The translations under genes were made by a program, and so were the position numbers. Below are positions 30,507 through 42,250 of a stretch of 64,000 nucleotides of DNA, one piece after another (within the stretch, counting starts at the first letter, position 1; every line of letters begins with the position of its first letter). The notes under the pieces are model-generated. The model ran no database searches. It saw only the letters and a list, made by a program, of their open reading frames with translations, and was not told where the DNA came from. Source of the DNA: Nematostella vectensis (Eukaryota > Cnidaria > Anthozoa > Actiniaria > Edwardsiidae); contig NC_064041.1 of the NCBI RefSeq assembly GCF_932526225.1, forward strand, positions 4,211,046 to 4,275,045, read 5' to 3'.

Positions 30507-32072
30507 TTGATGGCAGACACTGGTGTAACTAAGAAGAAGCGCAAGTACGAACGCAAAAAGCATGTTTGCCAAGAGTGCAATAAGAGTGTCACACACATAC
30601 CGCGTCACCTTCGAAAGGTACATAAATGGGAGCAAGATAGAGCGCTGGAAGCCATGTCAGTTTTTGATCTGCGAGCCAAGGCAAATAAAGGCCTATGTCC
30701 AGTGAAAGATTGCAGCAAGTCAGCAGCTGACATACATCGTCACCTCAAAATGGCGCATGGGATGAACGAAGAAGAAATTGAAACTGCTATGTGTCAGCCC
30801 ACTACACAAAGAGAAGAGGGAGCTTCAGACAAGAAGAAACGCGAATTCAAACGCCATGTATGCCCCTACCCTGGGTGCCACAAGGTCGTTCGTAAAATAC
30901 ATCACCATCTGACTGTCGGGAAGCATAAGTTGTCTAGAGAAGACCCTCGGTACAAGGAATACTTAAGAGACGCAAGATTTGTAGAGCTTGAAGGCACTAA
31001 CGACGACCCATTGATTATATCTTCGGCGTCTGACATAAGTGACCAAGAGGATAATGCCCATGCCAGCCGTAACAAGCGTGATGCCAAGATAGAAATAGAT
31101 GATGACCATCAGAGCTCACCTTCGTTGTCATCTGAAGAGGAAGAAGAAATGCTCAGAAACTTGAGAATGATAAAGTCTGATAGAGCGAAATCTATAATGA
31201 GAAGGTCGGGGGGAGAACCTCAACTTCCAAAGCTAAGCCCGTGGTCGTCAGACTCAAGTACCTCTTCTCCGCCAGTCCAACGCAAAAAGCGCTCGCACAA
31301 TAAAGATAAATCGTTTGTAAGCAATGAAGCAAATGAAGACATCATCCCCTCATCACCTCCTTCTAAACAACGAAGCATCTTCTACCAAGAGAAACTGCCC
31401 AATCGAGAGGCTGACAGTCTTCACGGAGAACAGCCAAAGTCGACACTGTGGGATGCAGCCGCTAGTACAACCATTCCACCGAAGGGGAAAAAGCTTCATA
31501 AGGAAGGAGGGGATGCTGATCGCAACGTTGTGATTAGAGCGGAGAAACGTCCAACCAGAAATATCCAGAAAACAAGTGGCGGATTTTTTGAAGATGATGT
31601 TGAAAAATCCGAAGTAACAGATGAAGATGAATACCAACCTCCAGACGAATACAGCGACAGTGAAGAAGACGAGGACGATCAAATGGAAGATGACTTAGTT
31701 GAAGAACTAGGCGATTTGGGAGCGTGTGGCAATTCGCTCACAGAATTGATTCTGGATTCTTTCAAGAACTGGTTACAAGGTATAGATGGAGGGAGAAGAG
31801 AGCTGCGAACAGCGAAACAGTACGTCTCACAGATTTCAACAATCATCAGTCTTATCGATCCCGTAGGGCAAAATGTATCTTCCATTCTAAACAAGAAAGA
31901 TCTCCGTGATAAATGGCTGGCAAAGATGGCGAAAACAAAGAAGCCAGGGACATGCAAATCTTACTTGGGCACACTCGAGAGATTTCTGCGCTTTATTATC
32001 GTGGAAAAGCCTCGAAGTCTTGAAGAGTGTGGCAAGGAGGCTTCGAAAGTCCGCGAGCAAGTCCATGAATGA
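30507..32072 (+). pseudogene. Crypton-like tyrosine recombinase, 5' part (C2H2 fingers and core-binding domain)
   Basis: An uninterrupted 521-codon frame. Three Cys2-His2 zinc-finger-like units lie near residues 19-40, 63-85 and 117-140 (HVCQECNKSV, GLCPVKDCSKS, HVCPYPGCHKV). A long charged, Ser/Glu/Asp-rich linker follows to about residue 400. Then a SAM-like core-binding domain (FKNWLQGIDGG, AKQYVSQISTIISLID, CKSYLGTLERFLRFI) leads to an abrupt stop where a LINE has inserted. The catalytic half resumes at 33738. Cryptons move as circular DNA using a tyrosine recombinase; zinc fingers presumably bind DNA. The Crypton label is by domain logic, as DIRS-like elements use related enzymes. Confidence 0.8.
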
Positions 32073-33614
32073 CAATGCTCAATATTTGCCTCTCTCTTCC
32101 AGCAGTCGTACGACTCGGGAAAACTGCCATCTTCCTGGAAAGATGCGAACGTTGTTGCAATTTTCAAGAAGGGTCACAGAGCTGACCCAAAGAATTACAG
32201 ACCGGTATCCCTAACCTCCCTCGTATGCAAGGTCATGGAGCATATAGTATGTAAACAACTCACAAGCCACCTCTCTGAACATAGCATTATCTCACACCAC
32301 CAGCATGGTTTTCAGAAAGGTCTCTCCTGTACAACGCAGTTAGTCTCAGCGATTCATGACTGGGCCTCAGTGTTAAATGCTCATGGCCAAGTAGATGTCA
32401 TCTTTTTGGATTTCGCCAAAGCATTTGACTCCGTTCCCCACGAACGTCTTCTTGCTAAGGCTCAGTTCTATGGTGTCAGAGGAAAAATGCTTATATGGCT
32501 TAGAAACTTTCTGATTGACCGTAGGCAACGAGTTGTTGTAAATGGTGCCTGTTCAAGCTGGTCAACTGTGCTGTCTGGAGTGCCGCAAGGCACTGTATTG
32601 GGACCAATATTATTTCTAATGTTCATCAATGACATGCCATCTGGTATCCAATCACAAGTGAAGCTTTTTGCTGATGACAGTGTACTCTATCGCCCCATCC
32701 ATGACCATTCCGACTACGCAATCTTACAACAAGACCTGCATTACCTTGAGCAATGGGCCAAACGGTGGCAGATGTCATTCGCCCCTAAAAAATGCTACGT
32801 GATGTCGATCACTTTGAAGCGCTTCCCATTTCAAGGTTCCTACACATTATGTGGTTCTGTTCTGGAAGGTGTGCGGTTTCAAAAGTACTTAGGCATTTAC
32901 ATCACGCCCAGTCTAAACTGGTCCAAACAGTGTGACGAGATCAAGAAGAAAGCGAACAGGGTGCTAAACATTCTCCAGAGGAACTTATCATCATGTCCCG
33001 CTGAGGTCAAGGAGAAAGCCTACATTAGTCTTGTGCGTCCTGTAGCTGAATATGCCTCCCCAGCGTGGTCTCCACACACTCAAAAGGACATCAACTGTGT
33101 CGAGTCAATTCAACGCCGCGCTGCCCGCTTTGTCACAAACGATTATCGTAGAGATAGTAGTGTTTCAAACATGATTGCCCAACTAGGATGGCAATCGTTA
33201 CAAAATCGTAGAGTGGTAAATGATATTTCGTTATTTTACAATGTTAATTTTCATCACGTAAACATTGACTTTCCCACTGACATTAAGCTGAGACACTTCA
33301 ATTATGCTACTAGGACTAGTGCCCGTCATTGTTTCCAGTTTGACCATCCAACACCAGCAGTAAATTGTTACAAGTTTTCGTTCTATGTAAGATCTGTTCC
33401 AGTTTGGAACTCACTGTCTCAATCATGCTTTAACAATATATCAACTGTAACACAATTTCGTGCGGCCTTGCCTAGCGAGCTAATCCTGCAATGATCGTAT
33501 GCTTTATTTATTTGTTTTAAATGTGTTTTTTGTGTATCATTATTATTACTTGATTGTACTGTTTATTTATGTATTATTTATTATTATTTATTTATTTATT
33601 CTGTTGTTGTAGTC

Positions 33615-33654
<40 letters not shown>

Positions 33655-33737
33655 CCATTGGTCCTTGGTCGTCGACCGCTCATTGCCGGATTAGCTTGCT
33701 AGGGGCAATTAACCTAATTAAAGATTAAAGATAAAGC
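32063..33737 (+). mobile_element. 5'-truncated LINE inserted in the Crypton-like gene
   Basis: Enters between the core-binding and catalytic domains of the recombinase. It ends with a tail of attaaag/ataaag repeats at 33717-33736. The 36-base T run at 33617-33652 lies in its 3' UTR. The exact left edge (32060-32075) and the target duplication could not be fixed. Confidence 0.85.
32073..33494 (+). CDS. LINE reverse transcriptase (5'-truncated, open)
   Basis: About 470 codons remain open without stops, although the endonuclease is missing. RT blocks are in order: NYRPVSLTSLVCKVMEH, QHGFQKGLSCTTQL, VIFLDFAKAFDSVPH, SGVPQGTVLGPILF, catalytic FADDSVLY (about 32665-32690) and the thumb PVAEYASPAWSPH. 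The first ATG in frame is at 32235. It is a CR1/L2-like (Jockey-group) enzyme but a different family from the minus-strand LINE at 24194-27379. The same family recurs as a relic near 61890-62028. It is open but cannot be complete, since the copy is truncated. Confidence 0.9.
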   Translation, partial: QCSIFASLFQQSYDSGKLPSSWKDANVVAIFKKGHRADPKNYRPVSLTSLVCKVMEHIVCKQLTSHLSEHSIISHHQHGFQKGLSCTTQLVSAIHDWASVLNAHGQVDVIFLDFAKAFDSVPHERLLAKAQFYGVRGKMLIWLRNFLIDRRQRVVVNGACSSWSTVLSGVPQGTVLGPILFLMFINDMPSGIQSQVKLFADDSVLYRPIHDHSDYAILQQDLHYLEQWAKRWQMSFAPKKCYVMSITLKRFPFQGSYTLCGSVLEGVRFQKYLGIYITPSLNWSKQCDEIKKKANRVLNILQRNLSSCPAEVKEKAYISLVRPVAEYASPAWSPHTQKDINCVESIQRRAARFVTNDYRRDSSVSNMIAQLGWQSLQNRRVVNDISLFYNVNFHHVNIDFPTDIKLRHFNYATRTSARHCFQFDHPTPAVNCYKFSFYVRSVPVWNSLSQSCFNNISTVTQFRAALPSELILQ

Positions 33738-35014
33738 TCGTTTAAAAAGCCACTCGCCGAGAGAAGATGGGAGAAACTCATGGAAGATTTGGAGAAACTT
33801 ATAACACCTGAAGTCCAGAAATCTAACAAGACAGGCTGTTTCCACTCTAGGTGAGCATATGGATGCCAAGTACGCGCCAAATTCGCCCACCATGACAGAT
33901 TATTGTCTCGTAAGGGACCATATAATCACCCGATTGTGCATCGAGAATGCCTGCAGAGCTGGACCGCTCGCCAACATGACATTAGGAGAGCTAGAGAAAG
34001 CAAGACAAGATAAAGAGCAAATGGTAGTGACTGTTCTGAGAAACAAGACTTTGGCCTCTCTTGGGCCTGCTTATTTGGTACTTAGCCCTTGCATTGTAAC
34101 TTGGCTGAAGGCATTCGTCAAGTACATGCGCAACAAGCTACCTGGCGCAGGAGAAAGCAACGATGATCATGTCTTCATTAGCTTCTCTGCAAACGACATG
34201 TCATCGTCCATGATTTCCGCTCAACTGGTTTTGGCACAAAGCTATGGGCAAGGAGCTGGATAGAGTTAACGCAGCCTCCTTTCGAAAGGCGGCCGTCTCT
34301 GTTATCCACGAGGATCACGATCACCTGAAGAAAGATCTTGCAGACTTAATGGGCCATCATCAGAAGACAGCAGAGAAGTTTTACCTGATCCGACAAAAAT
34401 CAAAGAACGCAGCAAAAACATCTGCTGCGCTGCGCAATATTTTGTACAGCCCGCAAGAAGTCCCCGAGAAAGACGAGACGGACGCAAATGAAGTAACGGA
34501 CAAGGTGCAGTAAGATGGTGAGACCTCTTCAGGAAAATCTGACATACATCGCTGGACAGCCGAAGAGAATGAAGCGGTGAAGACGGCATTTGAAGCAGCT
34601 ATCAAGGATCAAGGTATAGACATAGGAACGGTCAAAGTCAGATACTTCATCAAGGCAGCTCCAGCAAAGGAGACTGCATCAGCTTGTCTTCCGCCAAAAC
34701 AAATGGAAACGACCAACGAGAAGATTCTACGTCTGCTACCGTACAACGAACCGTCCACCTCTGTGCCAGCAAGCCGCAAGAATGGACCTGCATTTTCAAG
34801 TTACCAAACAAACATCTACTGGAGATTGTTTAAAGATCTGATTGAAAGTAACAAGCCGATTACCCAACCTATTGTTGTGGCCAAAATAGAAGAAGACAAG
34901 GAGAAAAAGAGGGAGATTATCGGCTTTACAATACGACACCTTGTGGATAAGATTCGCACAGAGCGCAGAAAGATTAAACGTGATCTAGACAAGAAAAAAT
35001 TTGTTCGTCATTAA
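33738..35014 (+). pseudogene. Crypton-like tyrosine recombinase, 3' part (catalytic domain and SANT-like tail)
   Basis: Resumes with SFKKPLAERRWEKLMEDL. A frameshift lies near 33820-33835. The catalytic domain has Arg in NACRAGPLANM (33955-33957), Arg in SFRKAAV (34283-34285), a GHHQKTAEKFY block and the nucleophile Tyr at 34382-34384. A one-base insertion in a T run near 34230 shifts the frame. A TAA at 34511-34513 interrupts it, and the same frame continues to 35014 with a Myb/SANT-like segment (HRWTAEENEAVKTAFE, RYFIKAAPA). The tail ends basic (TERRKIKRDLDKKKFVRH). The key recombinase residues are all present, so decay is by small indels and one stop. Confidence 0.8.
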
Positions 35015-38000
35015 CAACACTAACTTTTAGGCTGTCACCATGCTGACAAGCCATTTTGTTACAATCATGGCGTTGATTTTATGACTTAAATGTTGTGTAT
35101 TCCAGCTTCTGTTTTCCAGAAAAGCCATTTGTTGATACCTCGTTTCAAGAAAAAACATTTCAATTTGTTAATCGAGCAAGCAATATTTCTTTTATTATTG
35201 TATTTGTTCATTTTATGACTTGAACAACTCATACGTTAAGCCCCCTTTTCAAGGGCTTCGATGCTTTATTGTTAAGAAGAGACAACCTTGCAGAACTCAG
35301 AATAAACATAATAGTTTATCATTGTCTAGCATCAAATGCTTGCTATGTGAATCATTGCAAAAGCTGGAAAAACAACTATATTGCTCTTTCAAATACCCCC
35401 GCGGTCACAAATATTCTTAGCATGTGATGGCGTTTGATTACATTCTTTAACTGGAGTGAAATATTTGTCAGCTTTTGCATTGATATCGCCAAATAAACCG
35501 CACGACACGCGCTAATAGTACCACGCGCCTTCTTTATTCAGGAACAAAACGCGCTTAGAGTATCTGTAAGGAGCATTCGTCTTGTTTATTGCATCATTTT
35601 CTTTGTTCATTTGATGACTTGAAAGTCTGATATGTTTAGTACGTCGATGCTTCGAATTGTTAAGAAGAGGCTATCTAAAGGAATACAATCAAGCTTTACA
35701 AATTATTGCAGAAAATATCCTCTGTTTCTGTTTTAAATATCCCCTGGTTAACAATACGAGGGTAATTTGTCAGCGCTTGCATTAGTATCGACCAATATAT
35801 ACTTTTTGAGGAAAGAACTCTCGCATTAGTAAAACGCACAATTTTCACTATGTTCCTTTTTGTAACCTCTTAGAGTCTTTGAATAAAAAAAGAAAAGACT
35901 TTGTAACATTAAATATTCAGATTTACTGCACTTCCCAAAGAATATGCAACACGAAAAGAAAAGAAAATTGTGATCCGAAAACTACTGAATACTCATTTCT
36001 GTGTATCCTGTCGCACACCCTGCAAATGTTCCTTTTCGTAACATTGGTGCATTTTGAACGAACTCAGGAAAAAAATTTAAACTCTCTTCTGCTTGACCGT
36101 ATTGCTTCCATTCTTTTATATTACACAACCAAACATTTCCAAAATTATTGGTCATCATCCTCAGCTATTCCTCTCGCTAACCTATAAATAACAATGCATT
36201 AGACTGTGAATTTAAAGAGATATTACGTTTTTATGCAGGGAACCAAATATTACTACTTTTCGAAATTTGCTAAGGATTAGTCGACTATTATAGAGTACAT
36301 GTACATCTACTAGACTTGGATGCTTTTAAATTATAACACGAATTAAAACGTTTCAGGAAGCTTGGTGGCCAGTATGTTAGTAAAGGGGATATATCCCAAT
36401 GACTCGCGTTATTTCCTAATTTATTAAGTATTCTATTTCAGAAACCTGAAGAGTGTTCCTTTTAGTAACATTTTCGACTTTGTCAAGACTTGACGCCCTT
36501 AAATATTAACGCCAGCTAATACGGTCATCAGTGCCGTAAAGTATGTATTTTATCTAGCCAACCGCCTTAATATGGTTCAAAAAGTATGTAGTATATGACA
36601 GAAGGTTACGAAAAGAACCCACGGTGAATCTAAGGAACGGACGGACGGACAGATGTTGGTATATTAAAACCAATTGCAGTAGTGACTGAATTGCTGGGTC
36701 CGTCAGCGCCAGCAAGAATTACACACATTGATATTTTACAGAAATAAAATCATTGAACCTATGTGTGTGTCCTATCTGAGGTCATAAAGCATTAGATGGT
36801 AGGTTATAACTGTCAGTATTCTGCTGTGGTCTTGGGATAATGTTCTTGAGGGGAGGAAGGAGACGGGCCCGCACAAATAATTTCTTGCATGCAGCGTCTC
36901 TCCTATCACTAAGGGACTTGAGACCAGGCATGTCCAACCCTCCCCCCCCACCCCTCCCTCCTGGCCGCAAAAAAATTGGTCATTTCTTATTGAAAGACTA
37001 GATAGACAGTTGGTACAGAATAGAAGCTATTGTATTAGCCTGGTCTCGTAAAAATATCCGCACTGAGCAAGGTACAGTACAGTACAGACTTTGTCATTTT
37101 AGATATAACAATAATAATGATAACGTTGCAACGAAAAAAAATGCCTTTGTAATGCTCCATGTAAGAGCTACAAAACTAAAAGGACTGCGAAATGGCATGT
37201 GAGCTAGAAATTCGGTTGGCCAAGACTCAAAATCATAGCCTAACTGTTCTTGAATATTTTACTCATATGCTAATAGCTATCGATAAGCAGCCTTCTGCTG
37301 CAGTCTACTGCAGGCGGAAATGGGAATGCTGCTGTAGTACAGTTTACCTAAAAAATTTTTTTTTTTTATGATGGTGACTAAAAGATGAAGTTCAGGAGAA
37401 CGCAAAAACTACTTTTCAGGTACAAGAAACAATAACAATAACGGTTCCTCAGAAGGAAATCAAGAAGCAAAAAAGGCTAGATGATATATTGTGGGCTGGG
37501 CTAACACGCTTTGGCCAGTCTAGACCTCCAAAGCAATGCTGTGAAGGCAGTTGAGCTGAAGATTCTTTAGTTACAGTACGATGACCAGTTTTTGCCGAGG
37601 GCCCAATGTTCATGATTTTTTTAAGACGAATACAAATTTACTTACGCATATAATATGCATAGAAAAGACTACACATTTTCAAATTTTGTGATTTATATGG
37701 TATTTTCTGTTTGCACATAGTGGCAGTAGCAGCAGGCATAGTTCCGTATCACTCAAAAATTCTGTCTCTATAATTTTTAGAATCAATAAAAACATTTACA
37801 GAATCCCTTCCTTTTTGCTTAAAATTAATGTATACAAATGATTTTAACTTCGCATTGCAGCAGGTTAACAAACCAACAATCGTCAATGGGCTTTCACTCG
37901 CGTGTCGCTAACAAATCCATATTGCAAGAAACAAAACGGTCTGATAGAATTTTTCCAATATAAATGCCACAACCCACACAAATACTGAAACGGCAAAATA

Positions 38001-38500
38001 GACAAAATTCAAAAATGTAGAGGATAAGGTGAACCTGTATTGGTTCAGCCAAATGACTGAAAAGGCCCACATAATAAAATTAACAGTTTAGAATATACAT
38101 TACTGGGATTAAAATGATTAATTGAGAATGAGATAATCAAATCAACCCTTTTCGCGGCTTTATATCTGCAGTCAAACCAAAAACCCACTATGGGCGCAGG
38201 GTGATACGGAACTATTCCCACGTCCTCCGGGAAGCACAAAAAACAAAAAGGCATGCTGCTTGTTGCTGTTTACCTAAATTGTGGCCGTTTACTGACGAAT
38301 TGGCTTTTTTCTTAACAAATAATTTTGAAATACTTTATCAAGCCGCTAGCATTTGTTTATATTTTTTGAACAAATTTATATTCGCTTTTTATTATGTGGG
38401 TTTCTACCTACAGTAATGAGGTTTCAACCTCTTTATTTATTTAATTATACACTATTCATACATTATTGTTTGATGTTTTTTGGTCAGGCATCTCTCATCC
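35015..38500. other. No gene seen (3.5 kb)
   Basis: AT-rich. Several short open stretches lack motifs. A (acgg)n-like cggacggacggacag lies at 36639-36653, a gtacagtacagtacag run at 37072-37087, and repeated similar blocks (cgttaagc…tgcttg/atgctt) at 35220-35340 and 35600-35700 look like an old duplication. Confidence 0.5.
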
Positions 38501-38520
38501 TTCTTTTATATTCATTTCAG

Positions 38521-39477
38521 ATGCCTCCAAGACGTTCAACAAGAAAACGAAAACGTGATGCGGAGCCTAACCTGGTAGTAGAGGTGCCTGTCCCTCCTAA
38601 CAAACGCACACGAGCTGGCCGCAAGACAAAAGAGGGTGCTATCATTCCAGCGACATCGGCTTCAACAACAGAATCAGCTACTCTTGTCGCAGATATAGTA
38701 AGGAGAGTGACTGCAGAGGTAATTTAGACAGTTACCACTGAAGTGACGAAACAGCTGCTCTCGTTAATCCAGCAAGTGCACCCTGCAGCGATTCCCGGCA
38801 ACCCTCCTGTCCCTCCACTGGAAACATTGCCTCCTGCCATCGTGGAGGATTCTGTTTCATCGATACAGGACGCTCTGTCAGGTATGGAGCCCAACCAAAG
38901 CTTTATGTCCATTGGTGTGGCTATAGATCACCGCGTCTCTACGAAATTACACAGTAAGATTTGAAATAACGAATTCATCGGCTTTGGCTTATTGATAGAT
39001 AGTTAGGTGAAGGCAGATTTCAAATCAGAATGTCTTCAGTAGATGAAAGCGACCGACCATCACTCTGTTTTGAGCCAACAAGCAAGCCAAAACGTATTCG
39101 CTCAATAGATGATTGGCTATCAGCATTCCATGTTTTTGTTGGGGTATATTTACGAAAGTACCCTAATGAGGGCCCAGCCCTCATGAAGTATTGGGATGTC
39201 ATTCGGGATTTGGCTGTCAGGGGGCAGAATTGGCAACTACACGATGAGAATTTTAGATCAATGCAGGAGACAAGGGCATCTGCAATGCCTTGGGATGCAA
39301 TCCACTCCGAGCTATGGCTTCGCTCCCAAGGTACTCAGACCAAGAGGCGCAGCCCGTGGACAGGGATTTGTCGGGTATGACAAACGGGGTATGTTATGAC
39401 TTCCACAGGGGAGCGGGTTGCTCAGGCTGACTACAAACATGCGTGCTACAGTGGCGCGTCACACCCTACCTTTTAAG
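38521..39477 (+). pseudogene. Gag-like ORF1 relic, DIRS/Ngaro-like
   Basis: The ATG at 38521 follows a strong acceptor-like tract (ttcatttcag). The N-terminus is basic (MPPRRSTRKRKRD). An in-frame TAG at 38725 interrupts it, the frame resumes (TKQLLSLIQQVHP, SFMSIGVAIDHRVS), and a frameshift or loss near 38965 leads to 39030-39380 (SIDDWLSAFHVFVGVY, KYWDVIRDLAVRGQNW, AMPWDAIHSELWLRSQ). A final Cys/His cluster (CYDFHRGAGC, DYKHACY, SGASHPTF) needs further shifts. I recall this arrangement from capsid-like proteins of coral tyrosine-recombinase retrotransposons; no RT or recombinase partner follows here. Confidence 0.55.
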
Positions 39478-39700
39478 ATTATTGTTAATTTTTCGGTGTT
39501 ATTGTTTGTTCAGTAGATTTCTCGTTATTCATTCTCGTTATTGTTCAGCTAAGAGCTCTTTGTTTACTTAAGTTAAGCTTTTTGCCTTAGATTTATTATG
39601 AAGTTTCATTTATTTTTTTCGTTATTTTATTGGTAGTCCCTAAATGTTGTCCCGAAATGTTTAAATCATATTTAAAACTGTCGAAAGATGTTTAAAAAAA
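39478..39700. other. No gene seen
   Basis: AT-rich spacer. Confidence 0.4.
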
Positions 39701-40393
39701 GGCAACACGATTCACCGAGGAAATGAACAGAGTGCTGGTGGAGAACTTCTCCAAACACAAGGTGAGCACTACTCTACATGATTACTTCTATTAGCCTGAC
39801 CTTGCATTTTTTATTTCAATTTTTTGCAGAGAACATAGTATACACTAGTATACGAAATTAAATGCATAATTTATCTATAGTTGCAATTTTATCTGCTTTG
39901 TTTTGTGTATGTTGCAGACCTTTTTACAGGCAAAATTTTCTTCAACTATAACTTATGCAAGGAAGAAGGAGTTATGGGAGGAGTTGACCGCAGTAAACGC
40001 GGTCAACACTGGAGAAGAAAAAACCGTGGAACAGGTATACAATACAGTAGTTTTGAGTCTCCATGATCTAGCTAGATCCGTAAAATGATTTGTTTTAAAT
40101 TCCTGTTATTCAAGATCAAGTTATTTTTATGACGCTATTCAACTCAGCCTTTAGAACATAAAAAAGCCATCTTTTGGTCTGTGAAATGTGAACCATACCC
40201 TGCTTTACCACCCAAACTATGCATGGTCTGTGTTTTTTTTTTGTTCGCATTATGTCACATCACAATTGTAACCAGGTTCGAAAGAGGTGGGAAGACTTGA
40301 TGATAACTGCCAAGAGAAAAAAGAGGTCTGCACTCCAGCAAGAAGTGAAACGAGTAAAAGTAACAGGAAATGGCAACCTGCCAGATGACCAAG
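39701..40393 (+). CDS. Myb/SANT-like DNA-binding domain gene, three exons
   Basis: Three open pieces join across GT..AG introns into one continuous domain. Exon A (39707-39760, RFTEEMNRVLVENFSKHK) ends at gtgagc. Exon B (39919-40035, TFLQAKFSSTITYARKKEL… to EEKTVEQ) is preceded by an AG and followed by gtatac. Exon C (40276-40393, VRKRWEDLMITAKRKKRSAL… to NLPDDQ) follows accag and precedes gtaaga. The pattern resembles the Myb-like proteins that accompany Harbinger transposases and the NAIF1-type domain. The true start is unclear: a TAA lies a few codons upstream of exon A in frame. No transposase is adjacent. Confidence 0.55.
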
Positions 40394-40914
40394 TAAGATT
40401 CTTTGTTTAGGGAGATTATTTACAGTAAATTGTCATCATTATCATTATTTTCCTATTTTTGCCCTCTGTCCTGGGTACAGGTAAATATTCGCTCGTGTGA
40501 ACAAGTATTTCGTGGTGAAATACATGTTTGGTTGTCAGATGAATATTAATTTTTAGGGGTGATGTTTACCGGAAATGAGATTTATAGTGTCGGAGTCATG
40601 TGTCGGAACCGCAAAATGTTAAGAGTGTGATGGAAGGTCAAAAGTTTTGTTGATCTGAGCAAAGCTGTGCTATGTTTATGCTATATTCCTTTCACTAGCA
40701 ATTTAAAGTTGTGTATTTGTTTTGGACTCTGTTTATGGGTTTAACGCCGGGCAATGTAATAAATAGAAGTATTGTGTTGGAATTTAATATTTTTAAGTCA
40801 CGTTGTTTAGAAACGAGTCGCTGTTAACCCTTTATTATGCTTCAAGAATTGCAAGTATTTCTTCTGCTTTCCCTTTGTCCATTACCGTAATTCCTTGGGG
40901 TTGATTTCGGGGAC
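40394..40914. other. No gene seen
   Basis: Spacer between the Myb-like exons and the Ty3 relic. A downstream exon of the Myb-like gene could be hidden here, but none is recognised. Confidence 0.4.
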
Positions 40915-41013
40915 TCCTCAGTATCGTTTCGGGTCCGAGGATCAGTTGGGGTACTTTTGGGGATCATTTCGGGTCCTGGGATCGTTTCGGGTCCTGGGAT
41001 CATTTCGGGTCCT
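40915..41013 (+). repeat. GGGATCATTTCGGGTCCT tandem repeat
   Basis: Four to five units of about 18 bp ('gggatcrtttcgggtcct' and variants) sit at the start of a retroelement RNase H remnant. Confidence 0.85.
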
Positions 41014-42250
41014 GTACAGACCCATCGCATTCGCATCTAGGACTCTCACTGCAACAGAGCGGAATTACTCGCAGTTTGGGAAAGAGGGATTATCGCTTGT
41101 ATGGTGAGTAAAGAAGTTCAATCAGTATTTAGAAGGTAGACATTTTACCTGGTCACCGCTGCACGCATACAGCGAGGGGCAGTTTTCTTGAGTGGTTTTG
41201 ACTAGACCATTGTATAGAAAATCACTAACGGTCATGGCAATGCAGACGGATTGTCTAGGCTACCACTTTAGACAACTGAGAGAGATGATAACGAGTATGA
41301 TACTGTCGGTATGTTTCATATGAGTCAGGTTCATGACTTACTAGTGTCCGCAGAAGAAATCAAGAATGAAAAGCGTAGAGACCCTGTGTTGTCCCAAGTA
41401 CTACAAGAAACTATGGACGGTTGGTCACCACGACTTTGTGAGGTTAGTGAACTACAACCATACTGGAACATGAAGGCTGTTTGCTGTGGGGAATCAGAGT
41501 TATTGTACCACTAAAGCTTAGAGACCGAGTCCTTGACTTACTTCATGAAGGTCATATTGTTATAATGGAATAGTCGAAATGAAGGGCTTTGCAAGAGATC
41601 GTGTATGGTGACCTGGTATCGACCAGAGCATCGAGAATTTGTCTAAGTCCTGTCAGGGTTGTCAAGAGGTGCAGAATTCACCCAGGTCAGCTCCACTACA
41701 TTGTTTGCAGTTTTCAGAGCCCCCATGACAACGCATTTACATAGATTTTTCTGGTCCATTCCATAATCGTATGTTTCTTGTTGTTGTGGACGCATATTCA
41801 AATGGCCTGAAGTTACTATCATGAAGTCCTCTACCTCTGAAGATACCGCTAATGTACTTAGAACACACAGTGCAATATTCGGAGTTCCTGAGATTGTAGT
41901 GTCCGATAATCGCCCTCAGCTAGTGTCAGAAGAGTTTGAGTACTTTTTGAAGAGAAATGGTATACGACATATCACTAGCGCACCCTACCATCCATCTACT
42001 AATGGACTCACGGAGAGGTTCGTGCAGACATTTAAGAAGGGCATCTCTGGATTCAAAGAGAAAGTTCCACTACAAACAAAGGTTGACATCGTGTTACTAG
42101 CTTATCGCAATGCTCCTCATGGAACCACAGGGCAGCCTCCTGTTGTATTGCTTATGGGTCGAAGGTTAAGGTCAAGGTAAGATGTCCTCAAGCCTGATGT
42201 GCAAAAGACTGTAGCAAAGAGGCTGCAGCTGAAAGAAGGAAGGGAAAGGA
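41014..42250 (+). pseudogene. Ty3/gypsy pol relic (RNase H to integrase)
   Basis: Pieces in order: RNase H (YRPIAFASRTLTATERNYSQ, then VKKFNQYLEG after a stop), spacer (LLVSAEEIKNEKRRDPVLSQVL at 41340-41400), the integrase HHCC region (HEGH, CQGC), catalytic core (IYIDFSGPF, VVSDNRPQLVS, HPSTNGLTERFVQTFK at 41900-42040) and LLAYRNAPH. The usual DNGP is DNRP. Many shifts and stops mark it as old. It belongs to a different Ty3 lineage from the intact element at 160-4712: the integrase has the ordinary DD35E spacing and no extra segment. No LTRs recognised. Confidence 0.85.
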
